A program made the position numbers and the translations under genes. A stretch of 47,464 bases of DNA from NCBI GenBank assembly GCA_049680185.1, contig JBAUHI010000056.1, positions 1 to 47,464 of the forward strand, read 5' to 3'. How positions within the stretch are numbered: position 1 is the first letter of the stretch; every line of letters starts with the position of its first letter. This DNA comes from CAMLHU01 sp049680185 (GTDB lineage Bacteria > Gemmatimonadota > Gemmatimonadetes > Gemmatimonadales > GWC2-71-9). This document shows, piece after piece, positions 7,870-15,950 of this stretch. The notes below the pieces were generated by a model. It did not search any database and was not told the DNA's origin. It worked only from the letters and a program-made list of their open reading frames with translations.

Positions 7870-10023
7870 TCAATCTCCCTTGGTCAGCCGCTCCACCCCG
7901 TCCTGCACCAGCCGGTCCTTTAACCGATCGAGCTCGGCCCGGAGCTCACCCAGATCGGCCTCCATCCGCCCCAGCGACCTTCCCACCGCCGGATCCAGCG
8001 CGGCACGCGCCACACTCGGCGACGATCCGGCCCCCGCGACCGGCAACGGCCGCACTGCCGGCTCAGGCACCATCACTTCGGTGACCCGAAGCCGGCGCGG
8101 CTCGATCAGAAAGGTCCACACCAACGCCACGAGGAGCAGCAGCACCAGCAGTGCCTGGGCCGACATCGTCTCCCAGGTCGAGTAGATGCCAAGACTTGGG
8201 AACCTGATCTCGGGGGTGAACGGCGTCAGTGACACCACGCCCGCCCCCTGCAGCTCGGCGATCCCCTTCCCCGCAAAGACGAACGACATGTAGTAAAGGA
8301 ATGCGCTGGTGACCGCAAAGAATGGCTTGAGCGGGATCTTCACCCCAAAGCGATTGATGGCGACATAGATGATCGCCAGCCCGATCCCCGCCACCACCAT
8401 CCCGGCGACGATCGGCAGGACGGCGTTGCCACTCCCGCCCGACAGGAAGAGCGCCTTGTAGAAGAGCACCGTCTCGCACCCTTCGCGATAGACCGCGAGG
8501 AACGCCACCGAAGCGAGTGCCAGGGCCGACCCACCGGTGACGGCGTCCTGCACCTTGGACTTCACGAAGCGGTTCCACTTGGCCACTTCCATCTTGGAGA
8601 GCAGCCAGTAGCTGACATAGAAGAGGACGACGGTGGCCACGACCATCGTGCCGCCCTCAAGCGCTTCGCGGCTGGCCGCGGTGACCTCGAAGATGGTCTC
8701 CAGCGCGACCGCCGTGAGCAGGCTCGCTGCGATCGCTGCCGCGACGCCGATGTGCACGTCGCGGATCCGCTCCTTGGCGCCGGTCTTGAGCAGGAAGGCG
8801 ATCAGCGCCCCCACGATGAGGATGGCCTCGAGGCCTTCCCTGAGGAGGAGGACCAACGACTGGATGAGGAGGTTGAGCGGCGAGGACACGTCCGCCACCG
8901 AGCGCTCCGCTTCCTCCAGGCCCGCCAGCAATCCGGTGTGAAGGCGCGCGAGCTCATCGGGCCCGGCGCCGCCCGCCGCGCGGGCACGGAACGCCGCGAA
9001 CGCAGACTCGAGCCGGGACCCCAGCGCGCCATCCTTGACCTTTACCGGGCCCTCGACATTCTCGAACGTCATGTATGCGTCGAGTGCCACGCCACCCGCC
9101 TCGGCCGCTTTCCCCTGCTCAGCGAGCTCGACCGCCTGCGCCAGCTGCGTCCGGATCTTGTCGAAGATCGGACCGGCGGCGACCCCCGACCGCTGGTCGG
9201 TCCCGAAACGCCGGACCACCGCCACCTGTGCCGCCACCGCCGGATCGAGCGGATCCGCATGCGGGGAAAGGGCCGCCGCGAGCGCACGATCGCTCATCGC
9301 CGCCGTCGAGGGAAAGCTCCTGAGCGAGGCCGGCATGGCGCCGACCGGCGCCGGCAGGCGCAGCGTCGAGGCATACACCGCCAGAGCCCAGCGATCCGAC
9401 TCCGAGACCTGTGATTCGAACGCAGGCATTGCGGTGCCAGGGACGCCGAGCGAGATCCGACGGTAGAAGTCGAGCGGAGAACGGTCCGTCAGGTCGGCGA
9501 GCGCCGTCAGGTCAGCGGGAGGGGGCGTGAGCTTGGCCGCATCCGGGCCATCACCGCGGCCTGCCATCCCGTGGCAGCTGCTGCAGCTCTGAGCGAACAA
9601 TTGCGAGCCGCGGGCGAGCGATGGCGGACCAGCGGGAATGTCATCGAGCGAGACACCGAACGCCTGGGACAACCGGTCACCCAGCGCCTGGACGCGTGCG
9701 GCCACCAGATCGGGCGAGGCCGCTTTCGAGACCAATGTGACAAGTGAATCGATCGCCCTGACTGCCGCGATCCCGCCGGGAGCGGGAAGCAGCGCCGCGG
9801 TCCGCCGAGCCTCACTGAGGAAGAGCTTGGCCTCGTCCTGTTCCTTCGGGGCGACCAGTTTGCCGCCGGAGAAGCCGGTGCGGTATTCCTGTGCGGCAAG
9901 GACGGTGATCGACGAGACCCGCCGCACCGTCGCGGGGACGTCATCGACCCCCTCAGCATGGAGCGCGGGGAGCGGGAAGAGGAAGGCGAAGCAGACCAGC
10001 GCGAACCCGCGCCTGAGAAGCAT
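7870..10023 (-). CDS. c-type cytochrome / FTR1 iron permease fusion
   Basis: The 717-residue protein probably moves iron across the inner membrane coupled to a haem domain. It has a signal sequence (residues 1-24), a helical periplasmic region, and a cytochrome c domain with haem site C147-SSC-H151 and likely axial Met199. A second helical region (about 220-380) follows, then the FTR1 permease with both REGxE motifs: REGLEA (395-400) and YREGCETVLF (512-521). About seven membrane helices are followed by a C-terminal coiled coil. In EfeU/EfeO/EfeB and yeast Ftr1/Fet3 systems Fe(II) oxidation is coupled to permeation; here the fused haem could play the redox part (inference). The gene is monocistronic. 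No Fur box was recognised. Confidence 0.9.
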   Translation of the reverse strand: MLLRRGFALVCFAFLFPLPALHAEGVDDVPATVRRVSSITVLAAQEYRTGFSGGKLVAPKEQDEAKLFLSEARRTAALLPAPGGIAAVRAIDSLVTLVSKAASPDLVAARVQALGDRLSQAFGVSLDDIPAGPPSLARGSQLFAQSCSSCHGMAGRGDGPDAAKLTPPPADLTALADLTDRSPLDFYRRISLGVPGTAMPAFESQVSESDRWALAVYASTLRLPAPVGAMPASLRSFPSTAAMSDRALAAALSPHADPLDPAVAAQVAVVRRFGTDQRSGVAAGPIFDKIRTQLAQAVELAEQGKAAEAGGVALDAYMTFENVEGPVKVKDGALGSRLESAFAAFRARAAGGAGPDELARLHTGLLAGLEEAERSVADVSSPLNLLIQSLVLLLREGLEAILIVGALIAFLLKTGAKERIRDVHIGVAAAIAASLLTAVALETIFEVTAASREALEGGTMVVATVVLFYVSYWLLSKMEVAKWNRFVKSKVQDAVTGGSALALASVAFLAVYREGCETVLFYKALFLSGGSGNAVLPIVAGMVVAGIGLAIIYVAINRFGVKIPLKPFFAVTSAFLYYMSFVFAGKGIAELQGAGVVSLTPFTPEIRFPSLGIYSTWETMSAQALLVLLLLVALVWTFLIEPRRLRVTEVMVPEPAVRPLPVAGAGSSPSVARAALDPAVGRSLGRMEADLGELRAELDRLKDRLVQDGVERLTKGD

Positions 10024-10051
10024 TATCAGTCAATTCCGAGAGAGACAGAAT

Positions 10052-10080
10052 AAAGTAGAGTGGGGAACTAGGAATTGGAA
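10052..10080 (-). promoter_or_regulatory. Weak sigma70-like promoter for the FTR1 gene
   Basis: On the minus strand TTCCAA (10080-10075), a 17-bp spacer and TACTTT (10057-10052) lie about 30 bp before the ATG. The spacing is right but the -35 match is poor. Confidence 0.3.
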
Positions 10081-10283
10081 GTCGGGGTCCAGTTCCCTGC
10101 CGCGGGAACTGACCGGGGACCTGGTGGCCGAAACGCGGAGGAACTCCCGCCGTTGATGCCCGCAGTGGACAGGATACCGAGCTGGCAGGCCTCGTGCGGG
10201 GACGGATCTAGGGCGAGACCGGCCAGCCGAGGAGGCACGGTCCTTGCCTCTTTCAGGGGTCCATCCGTGTACGCGGAGGTCAC
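10081..10283. other. Intergenic region between divergent genes, with one hairpin
   Basis: About 200 bp separate the FTR1 gene and the DUF4384-like gene. GGTCCAGTTCCC and GGGAACTGACC near 10086-10121 can form a stem with a short loop. I see no open reading frame with coding character and no clear operator. Confidence 0.45.
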
Positions 10284-11003
10284 TTGTATACCGCAGCTTT
10301 GGCGATATCGGGCGTGATCGCGCTGGCAGGTCCGACCGCCGGTCCTAAGCCCCCTATCCGGATCACACTCTCCAATACCGCATACGCACCCGGCGATCAC
10401 GCCCGGGTCTACGTCCGCACCGCCCAGGACGGATATCTCGTGGTACTCCAGATGGATCCCGATGGACGGGTGCGGGTCCTCTTTCCGGTCGATCCCGACG
10501 ACAACGCGAAGGTCCAGGGCGGGCACAAGTACGAAGTGCGCAGCCGAGGCGATCGTGACGCATTTACGGTGGTCGCACAGAGCGGGTCAGGCTTGGTGCT
10601 CGCGGCCCGGGCGGATCAGCCTTTCGATTTCAGCGCATTCGCCGCTCGGGGTCGGTGGGACATGAGGGGTCTTGCGGGATCCGACAGCGCCGGGACGGCG
10701 CCGGAGGACCAGTTGCTCGACCTGGTGGAGAAGATGACCAGCGCGCACTATGACTACGATGACGTCGCATACTCGGTGGGCACGTCGGCGTACTACTACC
10801 GGCCGTATCCGACCTACTACTCCTATGGGTGGCGCGGCGGATGGATGGGTGGCTGGAATCCCGGGTTCTACACACCATCGTGGTATTACGCGCCGAGGGT
10901 CCGGATCGGATCCAGGGCCCAATACCGCTACCAGCCACCGAGCCGTCCCATCCGACCCGCCCCGCGTCAGGCGGCGCCGATGCGGCCGCACGGCAGGCGC
11001 TGA
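10284..11003 (+). CDS. Exported DUF4384-like protein with Tyr-rich tail
   Basis: The 239-residue protein has a short hydrophobic N-terminus (about residues 4-20) that can act as a signal peptide. A beta-rich domain (about 25-115) resembles DUF4384: IRITLSNTAYAPGDHARVYVRTAQDGYLVVLQMDPDGRVRVLFP. The C-terminal third is low-complexity and rich in Tyr, Gly, Trp, Pro and Arg. DUF4384 domains occur in surface or stress-linked proteins; no function is established here. The start is TTG 10284, with GGAGGT three bases upstream. That spacing is short, so the exact start is uncertain. It is not in an operon: its neighbours on both sides are on the minus strand. Confidence 0.72.
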   Translation: MYTAALAISGVIALAGPTAGPKPPIRITLSNTAYAPGDHARVYVRTAQDGYLVVLQMDPDGRVRVLFPVDPDDNAKVQGGHKYEVRSRGDRDAFTVVAQSGSGLVLAARADQPFDFSAFAARGRWDMRGLAGSDSAGTAPEDQLLDLVEKMTSAHYDYDDVAYSVGTSAYYYRPYPTYYSYGWRGGWMGGWNPGFYTPSWYYAPRVRIGSRAQYRYQPPSRPIRPAPRQAAPMRPHGRR

Positions 11004-11062
11004 CCCGATCAGGGCGCAGTGGCTTCGGGGGGGGGACGTGGCCAGGCTGTTCCCCGCATAAG

Positions 11063-11132
11063 TGTCCGCAGATGACGCAGATGACACAGATGCTCCCGTG
11101 GTCATCTGAGGCATTTGTGTCATCTGCGGACA
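11063..11132. repeat. GCAGATGAC-type repeat hairpin
   Basis: The 14-bp arms TGTCCGCAGATGAC (11063-11076) and GTCATCTGCGGACA (11119-11132) are perfectly complementary. Inside the left arm GCAGATGAC is repeated in tandem and then degenerates. The element lies between the convergent DUF4384-like and acpS genes and is well placed to act as a bidirectional terminator. Confidence 0.9.
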
Positions 11133-11167
11133 AACAACATCTCATCCCCGCATTCGCCTCTCCCCCC

Positions 11168-11554
11168 TCACTCCCTCCCCACCACCGCCACCGCGCCCGC
11201 CGTCACATCCGAATGACTCAGTGACAGTTCGACCACCAGTGGTCCCTGTGCTTTATCGATCTCCGCAGCGAGCCCCAGGAGCCTGATGGATGGACGGCCA
11301 TCGACGCTTCGCAGCACTTCAAGATCGTGCCAGCCGACGCCACGGGTCCCGGGGAGCGCCTGCAGCGCCTTGTAGACCGCTTCCTTGGCGGCGATCCGCG
11401 CCGCCAGGTGCCGGGCCGGATCGGGCTGGGCCATCACGAAGGCGCGCTCGTCGTCGGTAAGCAGCTTGGTGAGCGCCTGTGCCTCCCGACGCTCCAGCAT
11501 CGCGCGGACCCGGGCGATGTCCATCAGGTCGATCCCCACGCCCATGACATTCAT
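11168..11554 (-). CDS. acpS: Holo-[acyl-carrier-protein] synthase AcpS
   Basis: AcpS attaches 4'-phosphopantetheine from CoA to apo-ACP. The 128-residue protein has the GVGIDLMDIARV motif with the Mg-binding Asp, the AARIAAKEAVYKAL motif with the catalytic Glu and Lys, and VELSLSHSDVTAGAVAV at the C-terminus. The length is normal. The chosen ATG (11554) overlaps the stop of the upstream gene (ATGA); a second Met three codons later is possible. It is the last gene of a long minus-strand block and ends just before a repeat hairpin. Confidence 0.95.
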   Translation of the reverse strand: MNVMGVGIDLMDIARVRAMLERREAQALTKLLTDDERAFVMAQPDPARHLAARIAAKEAVYKALQALPGTRGVGWHDLEVLRSVDGRPSIRLLGLAAEIDKAQGPLVVELSLSHSDVTAGAVAVVGRE

Positions 11555-12279
11555 AGCGCTACCCGGTCCCACCACCACTGCGCCGCAGGGCGCAGGAACG
11601 GTGGCACGGGGAGGTAACCGCCGAGCACCAGACCGACGTACACCGTTGCCGCAACCACGAGCCCCGCTGCCACCCACCGTGGCCATCGCGCCCGGCGCCA
11701 CTCCGCGATGCGCGCCACCTCCGGGTGCCAAGCCAACTCTTCAGCACTCGCCACCGACTCGAGCTCCAGCCACGACATCTCGAGCGCCTGCGCCGAACGC
11801 ACCAGCGCCTCGGGCCACCCGCTACCGGTCCGCGCCCGCGCCAGCTCCTCCAGCGCGCCAACGAGCGGTGCCGCGCACGCAGCCAGACGCAGTTCGATCG
11901 ACTCAGCCTCCAAATCGGTCACCGCCAGACGCTCAAGGCGTCGGAGCGGGAAGCCCGATGCCTCGGCGGCGCGCACCAGTTCGGCGTCGATCCGCGTCCG
12001 CACCACCGCCGCAGCCTGCGCCGCCGCGTGGTCCCACATTTGACGCCACGCCTCGGGAGCCAGTCGCTGCACAGCCCCGGCGACGTTCCCCCCTTCGAGC
12101 TCGACGCGCGCGGCACCCCCACGCTCGAAGAGTGCGGTCACCAGATCCAGACGGATCATCGCCAGATGCGTGAGCGGTACTGGCGGCGACGACACCGGCA
12201 CACCGCTCGGCAAGATGAGGCGGCCGAGCGCGGGCCCCAGCTCCGGCACCCGACGGGGGAGCGTTCCGGATGCCGTCAC
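11551..12279 (-). CDS. Unknown Ala-rich protein with C-terminal membrane anchor
   Basis: I do not recognise this 242-residue protein. It is Ala-, Glu- and Arg-rich and mostly helical. It has no signal peptide, but one strong membrane helix lies near the C-terminus (about residues 207-228, WVAAGLVVAATVYVGLVLGG). A short tail follows (PFLRPAAQWWWDRVAL). This predicts a cytoplasmic domain tethered by its tail. There are no clear metal or catalytic motifs. It starts at GTG 12279, overlapping the CYTH stop (GTGA), and its own stop overlaps the acpS start. Translational coupling on both sides argues that it is a real gene. Confidence 0.75.
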   Translation of the reverse strand: MTASGTLPRRVPELGPALGRLILPSGVPVSSPPVPLTHLAMIRLDLVTALFERGGAARVELEGGNVAGAVQRLAPEAWRQMWDHAAAQAAAVVRTRIDAELVRAAEASGFPLRRLERLAVTDLEAESIELRLAACAAPLVGALEELARARTGSGWPEALVRSAQALEMSWLELESVASAEELAWHPEVARIAEWRRARWPRWVAAGLVVAATVYVGLVLGGYLPVPPFLRPAAQWWWDRVAL

Positions 12280-12884
12280 AGGAGCTCCCAGGCAGGGCGC
12301 CCCGCACCGAGCTCGACGAGAGACACCGCGGCGCGGTCAGAATGGGCGGCATCGTAGCGCGCCACGAAGTCGATCAACGCGTCCGGGAGGAATGCCACTC
12401 GCGCGATGCCGGTGGCGATGATAGCCCGTTCGATCGCCTCAGGTGTTCCCTCGACCTCGATCAGCACGTCCATGCGCGGATACCACTCCAGGCGGACCAT
12501 CGCCTCTCCCAGGGAATACTGCTCGATCCGGCGGTCGATCGCATGGATCACTTCGTACCCAAGTGCCGTGAGGAACTCAGCCACCGCCCTGCCATCCGCG
12601 AGCCGCAGCTCGATCTCCGGCCGCAGCTTGTAGCCCTCGGGCGAGCGGCCGGTGGGCCCCTTCCAGGTGAGCTCCGACCGCTTGGTGGCGCCCGGTGTGC
12701 CCACGGGTTCGTACATCCGGGTCCGAAGCGCTTCGTCTCGCGCCATGAGTTCGCCGCGGCGGTCGTAGCGCCGGTCCATCATCAGGCCGCGCCAGTCGAG
12801 GGACGCACCCGCGGCCACCAGCGAGCGTCGCGTCCGCTCGACATCGGGCACGACGGCCTTCAGTTCGAGTTCGTCGCCGGCCAC
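12276..12884 (-). CDS. CYTH-domain phosphohydrolase (class IV adenylate cyclase/ThTPase-like)
   Basis: The 202-residue protein has the CYTH signature ExExK as ELELK near the N-terminus. Charged beta strands that line the tunnel fold follow: ALRTRMYE, SELTWKGP, LRPEIELRL, VRLEWYPRMDVLIEVEG. CYTH enzymes act on triphosphates using divalent metals: adenylate cyclase AC2, thiamine triphosphatase, or tripolyphosphatase. The specific substrate cannot be read from sequence. It starts at GTG 12884 inside the 3' end of the HAD gene (25-bp overlap). Next to a HAD phosphatase, a phosphate-ester housecleaning role is plausible inference. Confidence 0.85.
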   Translation of the reverse strand: MAGDELELKAVVPDVERTRRSLVAAGASLDWRGLMMDRRYDRRGELMARDEALRTRMYEPVGTPGATKRSELTWKGPTGRSPEGYKLRPEIELRLADGRAVAEFLTALGYEVIHAIDRRIEQYSLGEAMVRLEWYPRMDVLIEVEGTPEAIERAIIATGIARVAFLPDALIDFVARYDAAHSDRAAVSLVELGAGRPAWELL

Positions 12885-13576
12885 AGGATCCGTTCCACCA
12901 CGCGATCGGTGTCGGCCAGGTCATCGAAGACCGCGAACGCCCCGGCCGCGGCAAGCTGATCGGGCGTGTAACTGCCGGTGGCCACTGCGAGGCTCCGGGC
13001 GCCGATCGAGAGACCGCAAGTGACATCGGCCGGGGTGTCTCCGATGATGACGACCGCCGACCCCGATGGCGCATGCCCGAACCAGGGTCGCGCTCGCTCC
13101 GCGGCGATGGCCGGGAGGTCAGGTCGATGATGTGAGTCCGACCCGTAGGCGCCCACCACGAAGCGCTCAGGTCGGAGCCCACCGCTGCGCAACTTGAGCG
13201 CGGCGCCGGGGACGACATTGCCGGTCAGGAGGCCGAGTACCACGCCCTGTTCCTGCTCCAGCCGATCGAGAAGCGGCTTGATGCCCGGGAGCACCGTCGT
13301 GGCGCCGACCGGCGAGATGAGCTCCTCGGCAAGGTAGGTCACATACCGTTCGCAGAGCTGGCCAACGAGCACCGGTTCGGTCGGCTCCGGGTGCCCGCCG
13401 GCGGCAAGAAGTTCCATCACGATCTGGGGGTCGGTCTTGCCGTCGAATCGGACACCGTCGAGCTCCGCGCTGGGACCGACCACCTCGCCGACGGCGCGCA
13501 CGATGGCCCGGCGGCCAGCTCCAGCTGTCAGGAGGAGCGTACCATCGATGTCGAAGAGGACGAGCGTCCGGTTCAC
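12860..13576 (-). CDS. HAD-family hydrolase (phosphoglycolate phosphatase-like)
   Basis: The 238-residue protein has HAD motif I, LVLFDIDGTLLLT, at the N-terminus, a helical cap domain, motif II in LGLLTGN, and motif IV in VVIIGDTPADVTCG. It is likely a small-molecule phosphatase in the Gph/PGMB group; the substrate is unknown. I chose GTG 13576 because it directly precedes motif I and overlaps the stop of the NlpC/P60 gene (GTGA). A longer upstream reading would add low-complexity residues. It overlaps the following CYTH gene by 25 bp. Confidence 0.9.
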   Translation of the reverse strand: MNRTLVLFDIDGTLLLTAGAGRRAIVRAVGEVVGPSAELDGVRFDGKTDPQIVMELLAAGGHPEPTEPVLVGQLCERYVTYLAEELISPVGATTVLPGIKPLLDRLEQEQGVVLGLLTGNVVPGAALKLRSGGLRPERFVVGAYGSDSHHRPDLPAIAAERARPWFGHAPSGSAVVIIGDTPADVTCGLSIGARSLAVATGSYTPDQLAAAGAFAVFDDLADTDRVVERILWPATNSN

Positions 13577-14370
13577 CGAGCGGAGCCATCGGGCGCAGGA
13601 GGACGACGCACAGTGACGAGAAGATCCCGGAGGTACCCGGCGCGGGTGCCCTTGGCCCACGGTTCATTGACGAACCCGCCGGCGGAGAGGCTGCAATGGA
13701 TCAGGTGATCGCCCTGCCCAAGCACGGCAACGTGGGTCACGGAGTGCCCGTTCTCGGAAAAGAAGAGCAGGTCGCCACGGCGCGCTGATGCGCGATCCAC
13801 CTCGACGCCGGTCTCGGCCTGCAGGAAGGAATCGCGCGGCAACGATACCCCACGCGCCATGAAACCGCGCTGGACCATCCCGGAGCAGTCGGAGCCCCAC
13901 GGGGTCGTGCCGCCCCACTGGTAGGGCGTGCCCGCGTAGAACCTTGCGAGCCACTGGTCCACCGGTACGGTGCGAGCCTCCGCGGCGATCGTCGCGGCGG
14001 GCGCGATCCGGCCGACGTGCACCCGCCCCACAGTGCCGTCAGGAAGCTGGACACCGTGCCGGTCCAACCGGACCCGTCCACCGAGGGGGACCCGGACCAT
14101 TCGCGTCCCCTGGCGGACAACGGCGCCTTCGCTCCAGCCGTCGGCGGCGCCGACCCACGCCACGCTCGCCGCATCGTCGATCACGCGACAGTACCCCGAA
14201 TGGCACCATCCCACATAGCCATCGGGGGGCACCTGCAGCTGATGCCAGTCACCGCGATCCTCGAGCACGTGAGCCGTGCGGCCGAGGACGAGCTGGGTCG
14301 CCTGCTCGGAACGGATGTTCGGCTCGACCAGCAGCGGAGCCACGGGCGCGGTGACGACGATGGCGGACAT
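13573..14370 (-). CDS. NlpC/P60 peptidoglycan endopeptidase with SH3-like domains
   Basis: The 265-residue protein has one or two SH3-like regions (residues ~5-65 and ~70-125) and a C-terminal NlpC/P60 domain. The catalytic Cys162 is in SDCSGMVQRGF, His213 in VTHVAVLG, and the third polar residue is His225 (LIHCS). The layout resembles YkfC-type gamma-D-glutamyl-L-diamino-acid endopeptidases that act on murein peptides. There is no obvious signal peptide, which also fits a cytoplasmic murein-peptide recycling enzyme. The gene lies downstream of the four-CxxC gene and overlaps the HAD gene by 4 bp. Confidence 0.9.
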   Translation of the reverse strand: MSAIVVTAPVAPLLVEPNIRSEQATQLVLGRTAHVLEDRGDWHQLQVPPDGYVGWCHSGYCRVIDDAASVAWVGAADGWSEGAVVRQGTRMVRVPLGGRVRLDRHGVQLPDGTVGRVHVGRIAPAATIAAEARTVPVDQWLARFYAGTPYQWGGTTPWGSDCSGMVQRGFMARGVSLPRDSFLQAETGVEVDRASARRGDLLFFSENGHSVTHVAVLGQGDHLIHCSLSAGGFVNEPWAKGTRAGYLRDLLVTVRRPPAPDGSAR

Positions 14371-14403
14371 GGACGCCTTGATGGGATGGAGGGGTCGCGA
14401 CCG

Positions 14404-14583
14404 TCAGGTACCGGTGGCGTTCCGGGCCTTCTGCTGGCACTCCGTGCAGCGCTCGACGCCCTTGAAATGGCACATCAGGCAGACGAAGGTCCCGCAGTCG
14501 ACGCACGGATACCCTTCGGAGGCCCGCTCTTCGTTGCCGCAGGCGCGGCAGTGCATCGAATCGTGCTCCTTGATCTCGGGCAC
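14404..14583 (-). CDS. Small four-CxxC (zinc-binding) protein
   Basis: This 59-residue protein starts at GTG 14583, with GGAGG a few bases upstream in the 13-bp gap after the response-regulator stop. It contains four CxxC pairs (CRAC, CVDC, CLMC, CTEC), which would form two zinc-ribbon or knuckle sites. The N-terminus reads VPEIKEHDSMHCRACGNEE. It has no membrane segment. The coding evidence is the regular Cys spacing, the good ribosome binding site and the tight fit between two co-directional genes. The role is unknown; it may bind RNA, DNA or a protein partner. Its place directly after a two-component pair suggests shared regulation. Confidence 0.82.
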   Translation of the reverse strand: MPEIKEHDSMHCRACGNEERASEGYPCVDCGTFVCLMCHFKGVERCTECQQKARNATGT

Positions 14584-14596
14584 AGGTCCTCCGCCG

Positions 14597-15946
14597 TCAG
14601 ATGGTGATCGTATACCGCTTGATCTTGTTGATGAGCGTCGCCCGGGAAATGCCGAGCTCTTCCGCCGTGCGGGTGCGGTTGCCGGCGTGGTGGCGCAGGG
14701 TGCGCTCGATGTGCTGGCGCTCGAGATCGTCCAGGCTCAAGGGGGCGTGGCGGCGCTCGCCGGCGGTACCGGGGCGGCCTTTGAAGTCGGCCGGAAGGTG
14801 TTCCGCGCCCACCGCGGTCTGGCCTCGACCGAGGATGAGCGCGCGTTCGAGCACGTTGCGCATCTCGCGCACGTTGCCGGGCCAGGGGTGGGCCAGCAGT
14901 CGTTCGAGCGCCTCCGGAGCGATCAGGCTCGGTGCGCCGGGAACGTGGCTGCGGAGGTCCTGGAAGAGCCGGGTGATGAGCGCCAGGCGATCCTCGCGGG
15001 AGCGGGCGCGCAGGGGCGGGAGCTCGAGCGGCATCACGTTGAGCCGATAGAACAGGTCTTCGCGGAAACGACCGGCCGCCACGTCGGCGGGGAGATCGCG
15101 ATTGGTGGCGGCGATGAGACGCACATCCACCGTGATCTCGCGGGTGCCGCCGAGCCGGCGGAAGGTCTTGGTCTCCAGCACCTTCAGGAGCTTGGGCTGG
15201 AGTTCGATGGCGAGCTCGCCGATCTCGTCGAGGAAGATCGTGCCGCGGTCAGCGATCTCGAAGAGCCCCTGTTTACGGTCCTTCGCGTCGGTGAAGGCGC
15301 CGCGTTCGTGGCCGAAGAGCTCGGAGTCGAGGAAGGTGGCCGAGAGCCCGCCGCAGTTGACCTCGACGAACGGCGCCTTGGCCCGGGGGCTCAGGTTGTG
15401 GATCATCCGCGCCACCCAGCCCTTGCCGGTGCCGCTCTCTCCGACGAGCAGGACCGTGGTCCGGTCGCTCTGGGCCAGCAATCCCACCTGGCGGGCGAAG
15501 TCCTGCATCGGTCCGGACTGGCCCAACGAATCGAGGCCCTCTCCCTGCACCACGCTCGCGAGGAGGAGCTCGTTCACCCGGCGCAGGCGCACCTTGTCGG
15601 CCACCTTGGCGGTCGCGGCCACGAGGTGCGGCATGTCGACCGGCTTGGTGAGGAAGTTCTCGGCACCGAGCTGCATCGCCTTGACGGCGGTGGGGATGTC
15701 GCTGTTGCCGGTCAGGAGGATGACCGCGGCGTGCTTGTCCCGCAGGCGCTCGAGCACCTCGAGTCCGTCCATCCCCGGGAGCTGCAGGTCCAGCACCACG
15801 ACCTCCGGCCGGAGGCGTTCGTAGGCCTCGAGCCCCGCTTCGCCGGTCAGCTCGCGTCCCACCTCGTAGCCGACGTGCTCGAAGTAGTTCCCGATGGCGC
15901 GGAGGATCTCGGGGTCGTCGTCGATCAGGAGGACCGTGTCGGCCAT
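14597..15946 (-). CDS. NtrC-family sigma54-type response regulator
   Basis: The 449-residue protein has a receiver domain (1-115, phospho-acceptor Asp53, Lys101), then an AAA+ domain with Walker A GESGTGKG (169-176) and Walker B TIFLDE. A Fis-type helix-turn-helix follows at the C-terminus (LERQHIERTLRHH..., ~405-449). It would activate sigma54 promoters after phosphorylation by the kinase encoded 4 bp upstream. The sigma54-contact loop reads GAFTDA (216-221) instead of GAFTGA. The start at ATG 15946 directly precedes the receiver motif DTVLLIDDD. Confidence 0.95.
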   Translation of the reverse strand: MADTVLLIDDDPEILRAIGNYFEHVGYEVGRELTGEAGLEAYERLRPEVVVLDLQLPGMDGLEVLERLRDKHAAVILLTGNSDIPTAVKAMQLGAENFLTKPVDMPHLVAATAKVADKVRLRRVNELLLASVVQGEGLDSLGQSGPMQDFARQVGLLAQSDRTTVLLVGESGTGKGWVARMIHNLSPRAKAPFVEVNCGGLSATFLDSELFGHERGAFTDAKDRKQGLFEIADRGTIFLDEIGELAIELQPKLLKVLETKTFRRLGGTREITVDVRLIAATNRDLPADVAAGRFREDLFYRLNVMPLELPPLRARSREDRLALITRLFQDLRSHVPGAPSLIAPEALERLLAHPWPGNVREMRNVLERALILGRGQTAVGAEHLPADFKGRPGTAGERRHAPLSLDDLERQHIERTLRHHAGNRTRTAEELGISRATLINKIKRYTITI

Positions 15947-15950
15947 TGCA

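Noticed and set aside
7649..7873. A 74-codon minus-strand frame in the AT-rich region
   Set aside because: It runs through the terminators and the helix-forming segments, has no ribosome site, and its product has no recognisable domain.
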